From Limnomonas spitsbergensis (Eukaryota; Chlorophyta; Chlorophyceae; Chlamydomonadales), in the NCBI GenBank assembly GCA_037349105.1, contig JAYJMM010000036.1:1214001-1278000 (forward strand): a stretch of DNA of 64,000 nucleotides, in the 5' to 3' direction. The notes under the pieces are model-generated. The model saw only the letters and a program-made list of their open reading frames with translations. It had not been told where the DNA came from and did no database searches. This document shows, in pieces, positions 44,396 to 58,600 of this stretch. The position numbers and the translations under genes are program-made. Position 1 is the stretch's first letter, and every line of letters starts with the position of its first letter.

Positions 44396-45972
44396 CCTTA
44401 AGTATAAGACCTTAACGATAATATGAAAGGCACTCATTAAGCTCTAATGCTAAAGGATAATATAATCGTGTCGCAAAATGGGAGGGGATGGGGGCCAAAG
44501 TTGGGGGGCGTCAAAAGAAAAGTGGTTTTAAGAGGGAAAACTATTTTTTATACACCGGGTTGAGTCGGGAGCTACACCGTTGCATTCCTCGTGGCAATGT
44601 TGTCGATTTGCATGATAAAATATAGCAGGTTTTAAACCAGATCCCCTAGACATCCCATTTTGGCAGAGGGGGCGGCTCCACAACCCAAGCCACTGTTGTT
44701 GGCATGCCCATTCTTTTGTCAAGCAGATCATACCAGTGATTGCTATGATATGAGCAATGGCTTATGGCTGCAGTCTGTGAATATTGGTTCAAGGTCTTCA
44801 AGTTCATACTCTTCTCCTTATCCAGTTACTCCGTCACGTGGCCCATCACAGCAACTGCTAGGCACGACCTATTTACCTTCGGGTTGCGCGATCCATTTGT
44901 AGTATTAGCCACATACAACAATGCCATCCCTGGCAGTGCTCAGAGAAGATACGCTCCTTGTCCCTACAGCTAAGGGGGCATGTACAGCGTGGGCAAATTG
45001 ACACCGGGGCAACCCCTGATGTATTTGCAGGGGCGCTCATGCACTTGAAGTACTCCAGGCGGAGTGAGGCTGATGTATCAGAAGCGTCTTTAGCGTGGGG
45101 TGGTTAAGTCTGTGTCCTCCTCGAGGCGCCAACCCACACGTTCATCCCCTTTGCAATGTCAGCCTCCCCTTCTCCGGTTATCATTGCGATGTGCGAATTG
45201 TAGACCCTTGGCGTCATCTTGGTCAGCAGGAGCTGACGGAGGCAGATGTGACGAGATATGCCACTGGACGTTTGTGAACCACGTCAACTCATCAGTTCGG
45301 CCTCCTTCATTTTTGCTACTCCTGCTAGGTTCTATCAGCACCCTGTCCGTCCAGTAAACTGAGTAGCTGCTGGTGCAAGCAGTGGAAATTATTTAAATTA
45401 GGCGTAAGTCCCATAGTTCTCTGCACAGTAAATTCGAACTGCCTAACATATTTGCCGTTCCTTTCCAGCCTTTCGTCTGTCCCTTAACTTTTTCCACCCC
45501 TTTTCCTTTTTCTGTCCCTTTTACTTAGGCACCCCCGCAGCCGAGCTTTTTTCAAGCAGGGCCCAGAGAGGTAACTTCGTCATTGCCATGTTTGCAGTTT
45601 ACACCGAGGTTTACACACATATATCTCAAAATCCCTCATTGCGGATGCCCATAATAATTAACATGAATATGTATGTGCTGTACTGCTGTAATGACTTCAG
45701 ATGTCCATCCCTGCATGGGAGGGCCTGCGAGCAAGGATCTTGCTTCTTCAGGAAAAAAAGAGGCAAAAATAAATATAGAAACCGATACACATAGCTTGTT
45801 AAGCTTGTGTGGGTCCGCAGTACCTAAGAAATTCCAAAATAATTTGACGTGACCTATCAACTATTGTCCTGAGTAAAACGACTGTCAATGTTTGTCAACC
45901 CTTGTAGCCATGCACATTTTCACGACCGCCTACCTTAATCGCACGAGGAAGCTGTCTTGTCCTAACTGTCGT

Positions 45973-46658
45973 TTACTTGACATTTCCGTTCATGCCCATA
46001 GGGAAGAAGCCTCCCTTGCCCGAGCCCCCTAGATACACAATGGCCAACACTTGAGCAGGGGTGCGTGAGAAGGGCAGCGCGTCAGCCGTGGCAGGCACCA
46101 GGATGTTTGCCTTGGTCGTGGGGTTGATGATCCCCATGTCATCAGCCGCACCAGAAACAGCGGCACGCAAGTTGGAGATGGCCTGAACAATTGTGGACAC
46201 GGGGACACCTGCGGGCAGCCAGGCAATATAGCGAGCAGCTTTGAGAATACAGACTGGCATACACCAATCCAACATGGTGGGAAAGGTACTTACATGATGA
46301 ATATACATTTTCGGAAGGCTTGGGTGGGATGCTGTTTTTGTGAAAGACGTGGATATTGTTGAGGCCTGGGACTTCCTTTACCTTTCTTTTCCAGACTTTT
46401 ATCTGCCCCTTCACTTTATTCCCCCCTTCTCCATTTTCCCTGCCCCTATCAGGCAGTTAGGCGCCTTCACGGGCGAGCCTCTTGGAGCTGAGCCCAGAGG
46501 TGTAACGTCATTGACTTTCTTGGCATGTACTGCATTGCAGGCTGGGCTGTTTATAGAGTTATATGCGTGCCACCACCACCACCTAGCCAGCTAGCTGGCA
46601 CATTTGGCACAACAGTGACCTCAGTACTCACCGTAGGGGAAGACGAACTCAGAGGCCA
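45973..46658 (-). CDS. desiccation-related PCC13-62-like protein, paralogue C, 3' part; exon 4 interrupted by satellite
   Basis: The last exon is 45973-46208 (stop TAA), the same length as in paralogue B (236 bases). It reads VSTIVQAISNLRAAVSG, DDMGIINPTTKANILVPATA, TPAQVLAIVYLGG, GGFFPMGMNGNVK. The upstream exon end is at 46632, where MASEFVFPY plus a split Gly codon and a GTGAGT donor match the ends of exon 4 in paralogues A (EYIFPY) and B (HFVHPY). Only about nine codons of exon 4 are recognisable; from 46659 the sequence becomes the 36-bp array. The part of exon 4 that should encode the second ExxH (TEAYHAG) and exons 1-3 are absent from the window. Either the array lies within the exon, or a new acceptor (ctctgag before TTCGTC) makes the array intronic, or the gene is broken. 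Confidence 0.83.
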
Positions 46659-49600
46659 TGTGGCATTGCTGTCCTTCTCGCAAAAAAGTGACAATGGTGG
46701 CATTGCTGTCCTTCTTGCAAAATGTGACACTGGTGGCATTGCTGTCCTTCTTGCAAACAGTGACACTGGCAGCATTGCTGTCCTTCTTGCAAGCAGTGAC
46801 ACTGGCGGCATTGCTGTCCTTCTTGCAAAAAGTGACACTGGCGGCATTGCTGTCCTTCTTGCAAAAAGTGACACTGGCAGCATTGCTGTCCTTCTTGCAA
46901 AATGTGACACTGGTGGCATTGCTGTCCTTCTTGCAAAAAGTGACACTGGCAGCATTGCTGTCCTTCTTGCAAACAGTGACACTGGCAGCATTGCTGTCCT
47001 TCTTGCAAAAAGTGACACTGGTGGCATTGCTGTCCTTCTTGCAAAATGTGACACTGGCAGCATTGCTGTCCTTCTTGCAAGCAGTGACACTGGCAGCATT
47101 GCTGTCCTTCTTGCAAAATGTGACACTGGCAGCATTGCTGTCCTTCTTGCAAGCAGTGACACTGGCGGCATTGCTGTCCTTCTTGCAAACAGTGACACTG
47201 GTGGCATTGCTGTCCTTCTTGCAAACAGTGACACTGGTGGCATTGCTGTCCTTCTTGCAAACAGTGACACTGGCAGCATTGCTGTCCTTCTTGCAAACAG
47301 TGACACTGGCAGCATTGCTGTCCTTCTTGCAAAAAGTGACACTGGTGGCATTGCTGTCCTTCTTGCAAACAGTGACACTGGCAGCATTGCTGTCCTTCTT
47401 GCAAACAGTGACACTGGTGGCATTGCTGTCCTTCTTGCAAAAAGTGACACTGGCAGCATTGCTGTCCTTCTTGCAAGCAGTGACACTGGTGGCATTGCTG
47501 TCCTTCTTGCAAACAGTGACACTGGCAGCATTGCTGTCCTTCTTGCAAACAGTGACACTGGTGGCATTGCTGTCCTTCTTGCAAAAAGTGACACTGGTGG
47601 CATTGCTGTCCTTCTTGCAAGCAGTGACACTGGTGGCATTGCTGTCCTTCTTGCAAGCAGTGACACTGGTGGCATTGCTGTCCTTCTTGCAAGCAGTGAC
47701 ACTGGTGGCATTGCTGTCCTTCTTGCAAGCAGTGACACTGGCGGCATTGCTGTCCTTCTTGCAAGCAGTGACACTGGTGGCATTGCTGTCCTTCTTGCAA
47801 ACAGTGACACTGGTGGCATTGCTGTCCTTCTTGCAAAAAGTGACACTGGTGGCATTGCTGTCCTTCTTGCAAACAGTGACACTGGTGGCATTGCTGTCCT
47901 TCTTGCAAACAGTGACACTGGTGGCATTGCTGTCCTTCTTGCAAACAGTGACACTGGCAGCATTGCTGTCCTTCTTGCAAACAGTGACACTGGTGGCATT
48001 GCTGTCCTTCTTGCAAACAGTGACACTGGTGGCATTGCTGTCCTTCTTGCAAACAGTGACACTGGTGGCATTGCTGTCCTTCTTGCAAACAGTGACACTG
48101 GCAGCATTGCTGTCCTTCTTGCAAACAGTGACACTGGTGGCATTGCTCTCCTTCTTGCAAAAAGTGACACTGGTGGCATTGCTGTCCTTCTTGCAAAAAG
48201 TGACACTGGCAGCATTGCTGTCCTTCTTGCAAGCAGTGACACTGGTGGCATTGCTGTCCTTCTTGCAAAATGTGACACTGGCAGCATTGCTGTCCTTCTT
48301 GCAAGCAGTGACACTGGCAGCATTGCTGTCCTTCTTGCAAAATGTGACACTGGCAGCATTGCTGTCCTTCTTGCAAACAGTGACACTGGCAGCATTGCTG
48401 TCCTTCTTGCAAAAAGTGACATTGGCAGCATTGCTGTCCTTCTTGCAAGCAGTGACACTGGTGGCATTGCTGTCCTTCTTGCAAACAGTGACACTGGCAG
48501 CATTGCTGTCCTTCTTGCAAACAGTGACACTGGTGGCATTGCTGTCCTTCTTGCAAAAAGTGACACTGGTGGCATTGCTGTCCTTCTTGCAAGCAGTGAC
48601 ACTGGTGGCATTGCTGTCCTTCTTGCAAACAGTGACACTGGTGGCATTGCTGTCCTTCTTGCAAGCAGTGACACTGGTGGCATTGCTGTCTTTCTTGCAA
48701 AAAGTGACACTGGTGGCATTGCTGTCCTTCTTGCAAGCAGTGACACTGGTGGCATTGCTGTCCTTCTTGCAAAATGTGACACTGGCAGCATTGCTGTCCT
48801 TCTTGCAAGCAGTGACACTGGCAGCATTGCTGTCCTTCTTGCAAAATGTGACACTGGCAGCATTGCTGTCCTTCTTGCAAACAGTGACACTGGCAGCATT
48901 GCTGTCCTTCTTGCAAAAAGTGACACTGGCAGCATTGCTGTCCTTCTTGCAAGCAGTGACACTGGTGGCATTGCTGTCCTTCTTGCAAACAGTGACACTG
49001 GCAGCATTGCTGTCCTTCTTGCAAACAGTGACACTGGTGGCATTGCTGTCCTTCTTGCAAAAAGTGACACTGGTGGCATTGCTGTCCTTCTTGCAAGCAG
49101 TGACACTAGTGGCATTGCTGTCCTTCTTGCAAACAGTGACACTGGTGGCATTGCTGTCCTTCTTGCAAGCAGTGACACTGGTGGCATTGCTGTCTTTCTT
49201 GCAAAAAGTGACACTGGTGGCATTGCTGTCCTTCTTGCAAGCAGTGACACTGGTGGCATTGCTGTCCTTCTTGCAAGCAGTGACACTGGTGGCATTGCTG
49301 TCCTTCTTGCAAGCAGTGACACTTGCAGCATTGCTGTCCTTCTTGCACACAGTGACACTGGTGGCATTGCTGTCCTTCTTGCAAACAGTGACACTGGCAG
49401 CATTGCTGTCCTTCTTGCAAACAGTGACACTGGTGGCATTGCTGTCCTTCTTGCAAGCAGTGACACTGGCGGCATTGCTGTCCTTCTTGCAAGCAGTGAC
49501 ACTGGTGGCATTGCTGTCCTTCTTGCAAACAGTGACACTGGTGGCATTGCTGTCCTTCTTGCAAACAGTGACACTGGCAGCATTGCTGTCCTTCTTGCAA

Positions 49601-52600
49601 ACAGTGACACTGGTGGCATTGCTGTCCTTCTTGCAAACAGTGACACTGGCAGCATTGCTGTCCTTCTTGCAAACAGTGACACTGGTGGCATTGCTGTCCT
49701 TCTTGCAAACAGTGACACTGGTGGCATTGCTGTCCTTCTTGCAAACAGTGACACTGGTGGCATTGCTGTCCTTCTTGCAAACAGTGACACTGGTGGCATT
49801 GCTGTCCTTCTTGCAAACAGTGACACTGGTGGCATTGCTGTCCTTCTTGCAAGCAGTGACACTGGTGGCATTGCTGTCCTTCTTGCAAACAGTGACACTG
49901 GTGGCATTGCTGTCCTTCTTGCAAACAGTGACACTGGTGGCATTGCTGTCCTTCTTGCAAGCAGTGACACTGGTGGCATTGCTGTCCTTCTTGCAAGCAG
50001 TGACACTGGCAGCATTGCTGTCCTTCTTGCAAACAGTGACACTGGTGGCATTGCTGTCCTTCTTGCAAACAGTGACACTGGTGGCATTGCTGTCCTTCTT
50101 GCAAACAGTGACACTGGTGGCATTGCTGTCCTTCTTGCAAGCAGTGACACTGGTGGCATTGCTGTCCTTCTTGCAAGCAGTGACACTGGTGGCATTGCTG
50201 TCCTTCTTGCAAGCAGTGACACTGGTGGCATTGCTGTCCTTCTTGCAAGCAGTGACACTGGTGGCATTGCTGTCCTTCTTGCAAGCAGTGACACTGGTGG
50301 CATTGCTGTCCTTCTTGCAAACAGTGACACTGGTGGCATTGCTGTCCTTCTTGCAAGCAGTGACACTGGCAGCATTGCTGTCCTTCTTGCAAACAGTGAC
50401 ACTGGTGGCATTGCTGTCCTTCTTGCAAACAGTGACACTGGTGGCATTGCTGTCCTTCTTGCAAACAGTGACACTGGTGGCATTGCTGTCCTTCTTGCAA
50501 GCAGTGACACTGGTGGCATTGCTGTCCTTCTTGCAAACAGTGACACTGGTGGCATTGCTGTCCTTCTTGCAAGCAGTGACACTGGTGGCATTGCTGTCCT
50601 TCTTGCAAGCAGTGACACTGGCAGCATTGCTGTCCTTCTTGCAAACAGTGACACTGGTGGCATTGCTGTCCTTCTTGCAAGCAGTGACACTGGCAGCATT
50701 GCTGTCCTTCTTGCAAAAAGTGACACTGGTGGCATTGCTGTCCTTCTTGCAAACAGTGACACTGGTGGCATTGCTGTCCTTCTTGCAAGCAGTGACACTG
50801 GTGGCATTGCTGTCCTTCTTGCAAACAGTGACACTGGTGGCATTGCTGTCCTTCTTGCAAACAGTGACACTGGTGGCATTGCTGTCCTTCTTGCAAGCAG
50901 TGACACTGGTGGCATTGCTGTCCTTCTTGCAAGCAGTGACACTGGTGGCATTGCTGTCCTTCTTGCAAACAGTGACACTGGTGGCATTGCTGTCCTTCTT
51001 GCAAACAGTGACACTGGTGGCATTGCTGTCCTTCTTGCAAACAGTGACACTGGTGGCATTGCTGTCCTTCTTGCAAGCAGTGACACTGGTGGCATTGCTG
51101 TCCTTCTTGCAAACAGTGACACTGGTGGCATTGCTGTCCTTCTTGCAAACAGTGACACTGGTGGCATTGCTGTCCTTCTTGCAAACAGTGACACTGGTGG
51201 CATTGCTGTCCTTCTTGCAAGCAGTGACACTGGCAGCATTGCTGTCCTTCTTGCAAACAGTGACACTGGTGGCATTGCTGTCCTTCTTGCAAACAGTGAC
51301 ACTGGTGGCATTGCTGTCCTTCTTGCAAGCAGTGACACTGGCGGCATTGCTGTCCTTCTTGCAAACAGTGACACTGGTGGCATTGCTGTCCTTCTTGCAA
51401 ACAGTGACACTGGTGGCATTGCTGTCCTTCTTGCAAACAGTGACACTGGTGGCATTGCTGTCCTTCTTGCAAACAGTGACACTGGTGGCATTGCTGTCCT
51501 TCTTGCAAGCAGTGACACTGGCAGCATTGCTGTCCTTCTTGCAAGCAGTGACACTGGCAGCATTGCTGTCCTTCTTGCAAGCAGTGACACTGGTGGCATT
51601 GCTGTCCTTCTTGCAAGCAGTGACACTGGCGGCATTGCTGTCCTTCTTGCAAACAGTGACACTGGTGGCATTGCTGTCCTTCTTGCAAACAGTGACACTG
51701 GTGGCATTGCTGTCCTTCTTGCAAACAGTGACACTGGCAACATTGCTGTCCTTCTTGCAAAAAGTGACACTGGTGGCATTGCTGTCCTTCTTGCAAGCAG
51801 TGACACTGGTGGCATTGCTGTCCTTCTTGCAAACAGTGACACTGGTGGCATTGCTGTCCTTCTTGCAAGCAGTGACACTGGTGGCATTGCTGTCCTTCTT
51901 GCAAGCAGTGACACTGGTGGCATTGCTGTCCTTCTTGCAAAAAGTGACACTGGCGGCATTGCTGTCCTTCTTGCAAACAGTGACACTGGTGGCATTGCTG
52001 TCCTTCTTGCAAACAGTGACATTGGTGGCATTGCTGTCCTTCTTGCAAGCAGTGACACTGGTGGCATTGCTGTCCTTCTTGCAAAAAGTGACACTGGTGG
52101 CATTGCTGTCCTTCTTGCAAACAGTGACACTGGTGGCATTGCTGTCCTTCTTGCAAGCAGTGACACTGGCAGCATTGCTGTCCTTCTTGCAAGCAGTGAC
52201 ACTGGCAGCATTGCTGTCCTTCTTGCAAGCAGTGACACTGGTGGCATTGCTGTCCTTCTTGCAAACAGTGACACTGGTGGCATTGCTGTCCTTCTTGCAA
52301 AAAGTGACATTGGCGGCATTGCTGTCCTTCTTGCAAAATGTGACACTGGCAGCATTGCTGTCCTTCTTGCAAAAAGTGACACTGGCAGCATTGCTGTCCT
52401 TCTTGCAAAATGTGACACTGGTGGCATTGCTGTCCTTCTTGCAAACAGTGACACTGGCAGCATTGCTGTCCTTCTTGCAAGCAGTGACACTGGTGGCATT
52501 GCTGTCCTTCTTGCAAACAGTGACACTGGTGGCATTGCTGTCCTTCTTGCAAAAAGTGACACTGGTGGCATTGCTGTCCTTCTTGCAAGCAGTGACACTG

Positions 52601-55600
52601 GTGGCATTGCTGTCCTTCTTGCAAACAGTGACACTGGTGGCATTGCTGTCCTTCTTGCAAACAGTGACACTGGTGGCATTGCTGTCCTTCTTGCAAACAG
52701 TGACACTGGTGGCATTGCTGTCCTTCTTGCAAACAGTGACACTGGTGGCATTGCTGTCCTTCTTGCAAACAGTGACACTGGTGGCATTGCTGTCCTTCTT
52801 GCAAACAGTGACACTGGTGGCATTGCTGTCCTTCTTGCAAAAAGTGACACTGGTGGCATTGCTGTCCTTCTTGCAAAATGTGACACTGGCAGCATTGCTG
52901 TCCTTCTTGCAAAATGTGACACTGGTGGCATTGCTGTCCTTCTTGCAAGCAGTGACACTGGTGGCATTGCTGTCCTTCTTGCAAACAGTGACACTGGTGG
53001 CATTGCTGTCCTTCTTGCAAAAAGTGACACTGGCGGCATTGCTGTCCTTCTTGCAAAAAGTGACACTGGCAGCATTGCTGTCCTTCTTGCAAAATGTGAC
53101 ACTGGTGGCATTGCTGTCCTTCTTGCAAAAAGTGACACTGGCAGCATTGCTGTCCTTCTTGCAAACAGTGACACTGGTGGCATTGCTGTCCTTCTTGCAA
53201 ACAGTGACACTGGCAGCATTGCTGTCCTTCTTGCAAAATGTGACACTGGTGGCATTGCTGTCCTTCTTGCAAAAAGTGACACTGGCAGCATTGCTGTCCT
53301 TCTTGCAAAAAGTGACACTGGCAGCATTGCTGTCCTTCTTGCAAACAGTGACACTGGTGGCATTGCTGTCCTTCTTGCAAAAAGTGACACTGGTGGCATT
53401 GCTGTCCTTCTTGCAAGCAGTGACACTGGCGGCATTGCTGTCCTTCTTGCAAGCAGTGACACTGGCAGCATTGCTGTCCTTCTTGCAAAAAAGTAACAAT
53501 GGTGGCATTGCTGTCCTTCTTGCAAGCAGTGACACTGGCAGCATTGCTGTCCTTCTCGCAAAAAAGTGACAATGGTGGCATTGCTGTCCTTCTTGCAAAA
53601 AGTGACACTGGCAGCATTGCTGTCCTTCTTGCAAAAAGTGACACTGGTGGCATTGCTGTCCTTCTCGCAAAATGTGACACTGGCAGCATTGCTGTCCTTC
53701 TTGCAAGCAGTGACACTGGCAGCATTGCTGTCCTTCTTGCAAAATGTGACACTGGCAGCATTGCTGTCCTTCTTGCAAAAAGTGACACTGGCAGCATTGC
53801 TGTCCTTCTTGCAAAATGTGACACTGGCAGCATTGCTGTCCTTCTTGCAAAAAGTGACAATGGTGGCATTGCTGTCCTTCTTGCAAAATGTGACACTGGC
53901 AGCATTGCTGTCCTTCTTGCAAAAAGTGACACTGGCAGCATTGCTGTCCTTCTTGCAAAAAGTGACACTGGCGGCATTGCTGTCCTTCTTGCAAAAAGTG
54001 ACACTGGTGGCATTGCTGTCCTTCTTGCAAAAAGTGACACTGGCAGCATTGCTGTCCTTCTTGCAAGCAGTGACACTGGTGGCATTGCTGTCCTTCTTGC
54101 AAGCAGTGACACTGGCAGCATTGCTGTCCTTCTTGCAAGCAGTGACACTGGTGGCATTGCTGTCCTTCTTGCAAGCAGTGACACTGGCAGCATTGCTGTC
54201 CTTCTTGCAAAAAGTGACACTGGTGGCATTGCTGTCCTTCTTGCAAAAAGTGACACTTGCAGCATTGCTGTCCTTCTTGCAAAAAGTGACACTGGCAGCA
54301 TTGCTGTCCTTCTTGCAAAAAGTGACACTGGTGGCATTGCTGTCCTTCTTGCAAAAAGTGACACTGGCAGCATTGCTGTCCTTCTTGCAAAACGTGACAC
54401 TGGCAGCATTGCTGTCCTTCTTGCAAAAAGTGACACGGGTGGCATTGCTGTCCTTCTTGCAAAAAGTGACACTGGCAGCATTGCTGTCCTTCTTGCAAGC
54501 AGTGACACTGGCAGCATTGCTGTCCTTCTTGCAAAATGTGACACTGGCAGCATTGCTGTCCTTCTTGCAAAAAGTGACACTGGCAGCATTGCTGTCCTTC
54601 TTGCAAAATGTGACACTGGCAGCATTGCTGTCCTTCTTGCAAAAAGTGACAATGGTGGCATTGCTGTCCTTCTTGCAAAATGTGACACTGGCAGCATTGC
54701 TGTCCTTCTTGCAAAATGTGACACTGGCAGCATTGCTGTCCTTCTTGCAAACAGTGACACTGGCGGCATTGCTGTCCTTCTTGCAAACAGTGACACTGGT
54801 GGCATTGCTGTCCTTCTTGCAAAAAGTGACACAAGTGGCATTGCTGTCCTTCTTGCAAAAAGTGACACTGGCAGCATTGCTGTCCTTCTTGCAAAATGTG
54901 ACACTGGCAGCATTGCTGTCCTTCTTGCAAACAGTGACACTGGTGGCATTGCTGTCCTTCTTGCAAAAAGTGACACAAGTGGCATTGCTGTCCTTCTTGC
55001 AAAAAGTGACACTGGCAGCATTGCTGTCCTTCTTGCAAAATGTGACACTGGCAGCATTGCTGTCCTTCTTGCAAACAGTGACACTGGCAGCATTGCTGTC
55101 CTTCTTGCAAAATGTGACACTGGCAGCATTGCTGTCCTTCTTGCAAAAAGTGACACTGGCAGCATTGCTGTCCTTCTTGCAAAATGTGACACTGGCAGCA
55201 TTGCTGTCCTTCTTGCAAACAGTGACATTGGCAGCATTGCTGTCCTTCTTGCAAACAGTGACACTGGCAGCATTGCTGTCCTTCTTGCAAAATGTGACAC
55301 TGGCAGCATTGCTGTCCTTCTTGCAAGCAGTGACACTGGCAGCATTGCTGTCCTTCTTGCAAAATGTGACACTGGCAGCATTGCTGTCCTTCTTGCAAAA
55401 TGTGACACTGGTGGCATTGCTGTCCTTCTTGCAAAAAGTGACACTGGCAGCATTGCTGTCCTTCTTGCAAAAAGTGACACAAGTGGCATTGCTGTCCTTC
55501 TTGCAAAAAGTGACACTGGCAGCATTGCTGTCCTTCTTGCAAAATGTGACACTGGCAGCATTGCTGTCCTTCTTGCAAACAGTGACACTGGTGGCATTGC

Positions 55601-58600
55601 TGTCCTTCTTGCAAAAAGTGACACTGGTGGCATTGCTGTCCTTCTTGCAAGCAGTGACACTGGCGGCATTGCTGTCCTTCTTGCAAGCAGTGACACTGGC
55701 AGCATTGCTGTCCTTCTTGCAAACAGTGACACTGGTGGCATTGCTGTCCTTCTTGCAAACAGTGACACTGGTGGCATTGCTGTCCTTCTTGCAAAAAGTG
55801 ACACTGGTGGCATTGCTGTCCTTCTTGCAAAAAGTGACACTGGTGGCATTGCTGTCCTTCTTGCAAAATGTGACACTGGCAGCATTGCTGTCCTTCTTGC
55901 AAAATGTGACACTGGTGGCATTGCTGTCCTTCTTGCAAAATGTGACACTGGCAGCATTGCTGTCCTTCTTGCAAAATGTGACACTGGTGGCATTGCTGTC
56001 CTTCTTGCAAAAAGTGACACTGGCGGCATTGCTGTCCTTCTTGCAAAAAGTGACACTGGCAGCATTGCTGTCCTTCTTGCAAAATGTGACACTGGTGGCA
56101 TTGCTGTCCTTCTTGCAAAAAGTGACACTGGCAGCATTGCTGTCCTTCTTGCAAACAGTGACACTGGTGGCATTGCTGTCCTTCTTGCAAACAGTGACAC
56201 TGGCAGCATTGCTGTCCTTCTTGCAAAATGTGACACTGGCAGCATTGCTGTCCTTCTTGCAAAAAGTGACACTGGCAGCATTGCTGTCCTTCTTGCAAAA
56301 AGTGACACTGGCAGCATTGCTGTCCTTCTTGCAAACAGTGACACTGGTGGCATTGCTGTCCTTCTTGCAAAAAGTGACACTGGTGGCATTGCTGTCCTTC
56401 TTGCAAGCAGTGACACTGGCGGCATTGCTGTCCTTCTTGCAAGCAGTGACACTGGCAGCATTGCTGTCCTTCTTGCAAAAAAGTAACAATGGTGGCATTG
56501 CTGTCCTTCTTGCAAGCAGTGACACTGGCAGCATTGCTGTCCTTCTCGCAAAAAAGTGACAATGGTGGCATTGCTGTCCTTCTTGCAAAAAGTGACACTG
56601 GCAGCATTGCTGTCCTTCTTGCAAAAAGTGACACTGGTGGCATTGCTGTCCTTCTCGCAAAATGTGACACTGGCAGCATTGCTGTCCTTCTTGCAAGCAG
56701 TGACACTGGCAGCATTGCTGTCCTTCTTGCAAAATGTGACACTGGCAGCATTGCTGTCCTTCTTGCAAAAAGTGACACTGGCAGCATTGCTGTCCTTCTT
56801 GCAAAATGTGACACTGGCAGCATTGCTGTCCTTCTTGCAAAAAGTGACAATGGTGGCATTGCTGTCCTTCTTGCAAAATGTGACACTGGCAGCATTGCTG
56901 TCCTTCTTGCAAAAAGTGACACTGGCAGCATTGCTGTCCTTCTTGCAAAAAGTGACACTGGCGGCATTGCTGTCCTTCTTGCAAAAAGTGACACTGGTGG
57001 CATTGCTGTCCTTCTTGCAAAAAGTGACACTGGCAGCATTGCTGTCCTTCTTGCAAGCAGTGACAATGGTGGCATTGCTGTCCTTCTTGCAAGCAGTGAC
57101 ACTGGCAGCATTGCTGTCCTTCTTGCAAGCAGTGACACTGGTGGCATTGCTGTCCTTCTTGCAAGCAGTGACACTGGCAGCATTGCTGTCCTTCTTGCAA
57201 AAAGTGACACTGGTGGCATTGCTGTCCTTCTTGCAAAAAGTGACACTTGCAGCATTGCTGTCCTTCTTGCAAAAAGTGACACTGGCAGCATTGCTGTCCT
57301 TCTTGCAAAAAGTGACACTGGTGGCATTGCTGTCCTTCTTGCAAAAAGTGACACTGGCAGCATTGCTGTCCTTCTTGCAAAACGTGACACTGGCAGCATT
57401 GCTGTCCTTCTTGCAAAAAGTGACACGGGTGGCATTGCTGTCCTTCTTGCAAAAAGTGACACTGGCAGCATTGCTGTCCTTCTTGCAAGCAGTGACACTG
57501 GCAGCATTGCTGTCCTTCTTGCAAAATGTGACACTGGCAGCATTGCTGTCCTTCTTGCAAAAAGTGACACTGGCAGCATTGCTGTCCTTCTTGCAAAATG
57601 TGACACTGGCAGCATTGCTGTCCTTCTTGCAAAAAGTGACAATGGTGGCATTGCTGTCCTTCTTGCAAAATGTGACACTGGCAGCATTGCTGTCCTTCTT
57701 GCAAAATGTGACACTGGCAGCATTGCTGTCCTTCTTGCAAACAGTGACACTGGCAGCATTGCTGTCCTTCTTGCAAACAGTGACACTGGCAGCATTGCTG
57801 TCCTTCTTGCAAAATGTGACACTGGCAGCATTGCTGTCCTTCTTGCAAAATGTGACACTGGCAGCATTGCTGTCCTTCTTGCAAAATGTGACACTGGCAG
57901 CATTGCTGTCCTTCTTGCAAAATGTGACACTGGTGGCATTGCTGTCCTTCTTGCAAAAAGTGACACTGGCAGCATTGCTGTCCTTCTTGCAAAAAGTGAC
58001 ACAAGTGGCATTGCTGTCCTTCTTGCAAAAAGTGACACTGGCAGCATTGCTGTCCTTCTTGCAAAATGTGACACTGGCAGCATTGCTGTCCTTCTTGCAA
58101 ACAGTGACACTGGTGGCATTGCTGTCCTTCTTGCAAACAGTGACACTGGCAGCATTGCTGTCCTTCTTGCAAAATGTGACACTGGCAGCATTGCTGTCCT
58201 TCTTGCAAACAGTGACACTGGCAGCATTGCTGTCCTTCTTGCAAACAGTGACACTGGTGGCATTGCTGTCCTTCTTGCAAACAGTGACACTGGTGGCATT
58301 GCTGTCCTTCTTGCAAAAAGTGACACTGGTGGCATTGCTGTCCTTCTTGCAAAATGTGACACTGGCAGCATTGCTGTCCTTCTTGCAAAATGTGACACTG
58401 GTGGCATTGCTGTCCTTCTTGCAAAAAGTGACACTGGTGGCATTGCTGTCCTTCTTGCAAACAGTGACACTGGTGGCATTGCTGTCCTTCTTGCAAAAAG
58501 TGACACTGGCGGCATTGCTGTCCTTCTTGCAAAAAGTGACACTGGCAGCATTGCTGTCCTTCTTGCAAAATGTGACACTGGTGGCATTGCTGTCCTTCTT

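Larger units (their letters stand above)
42070..45972. other. long region without a supported gene
   Basis: Includes a pair of related segments (42680-42740 and 43095-43150: ggtggagggcggaggcgggc and ggtggagggccaaggcggac, each followed by ccctcgcac), a foldback at 43855-44000, an inverted B-box-containing repeat at 44262-44395 and a SINE-like copy at 45525-45590. No coding sequence recognised. Confidence 0.5.
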
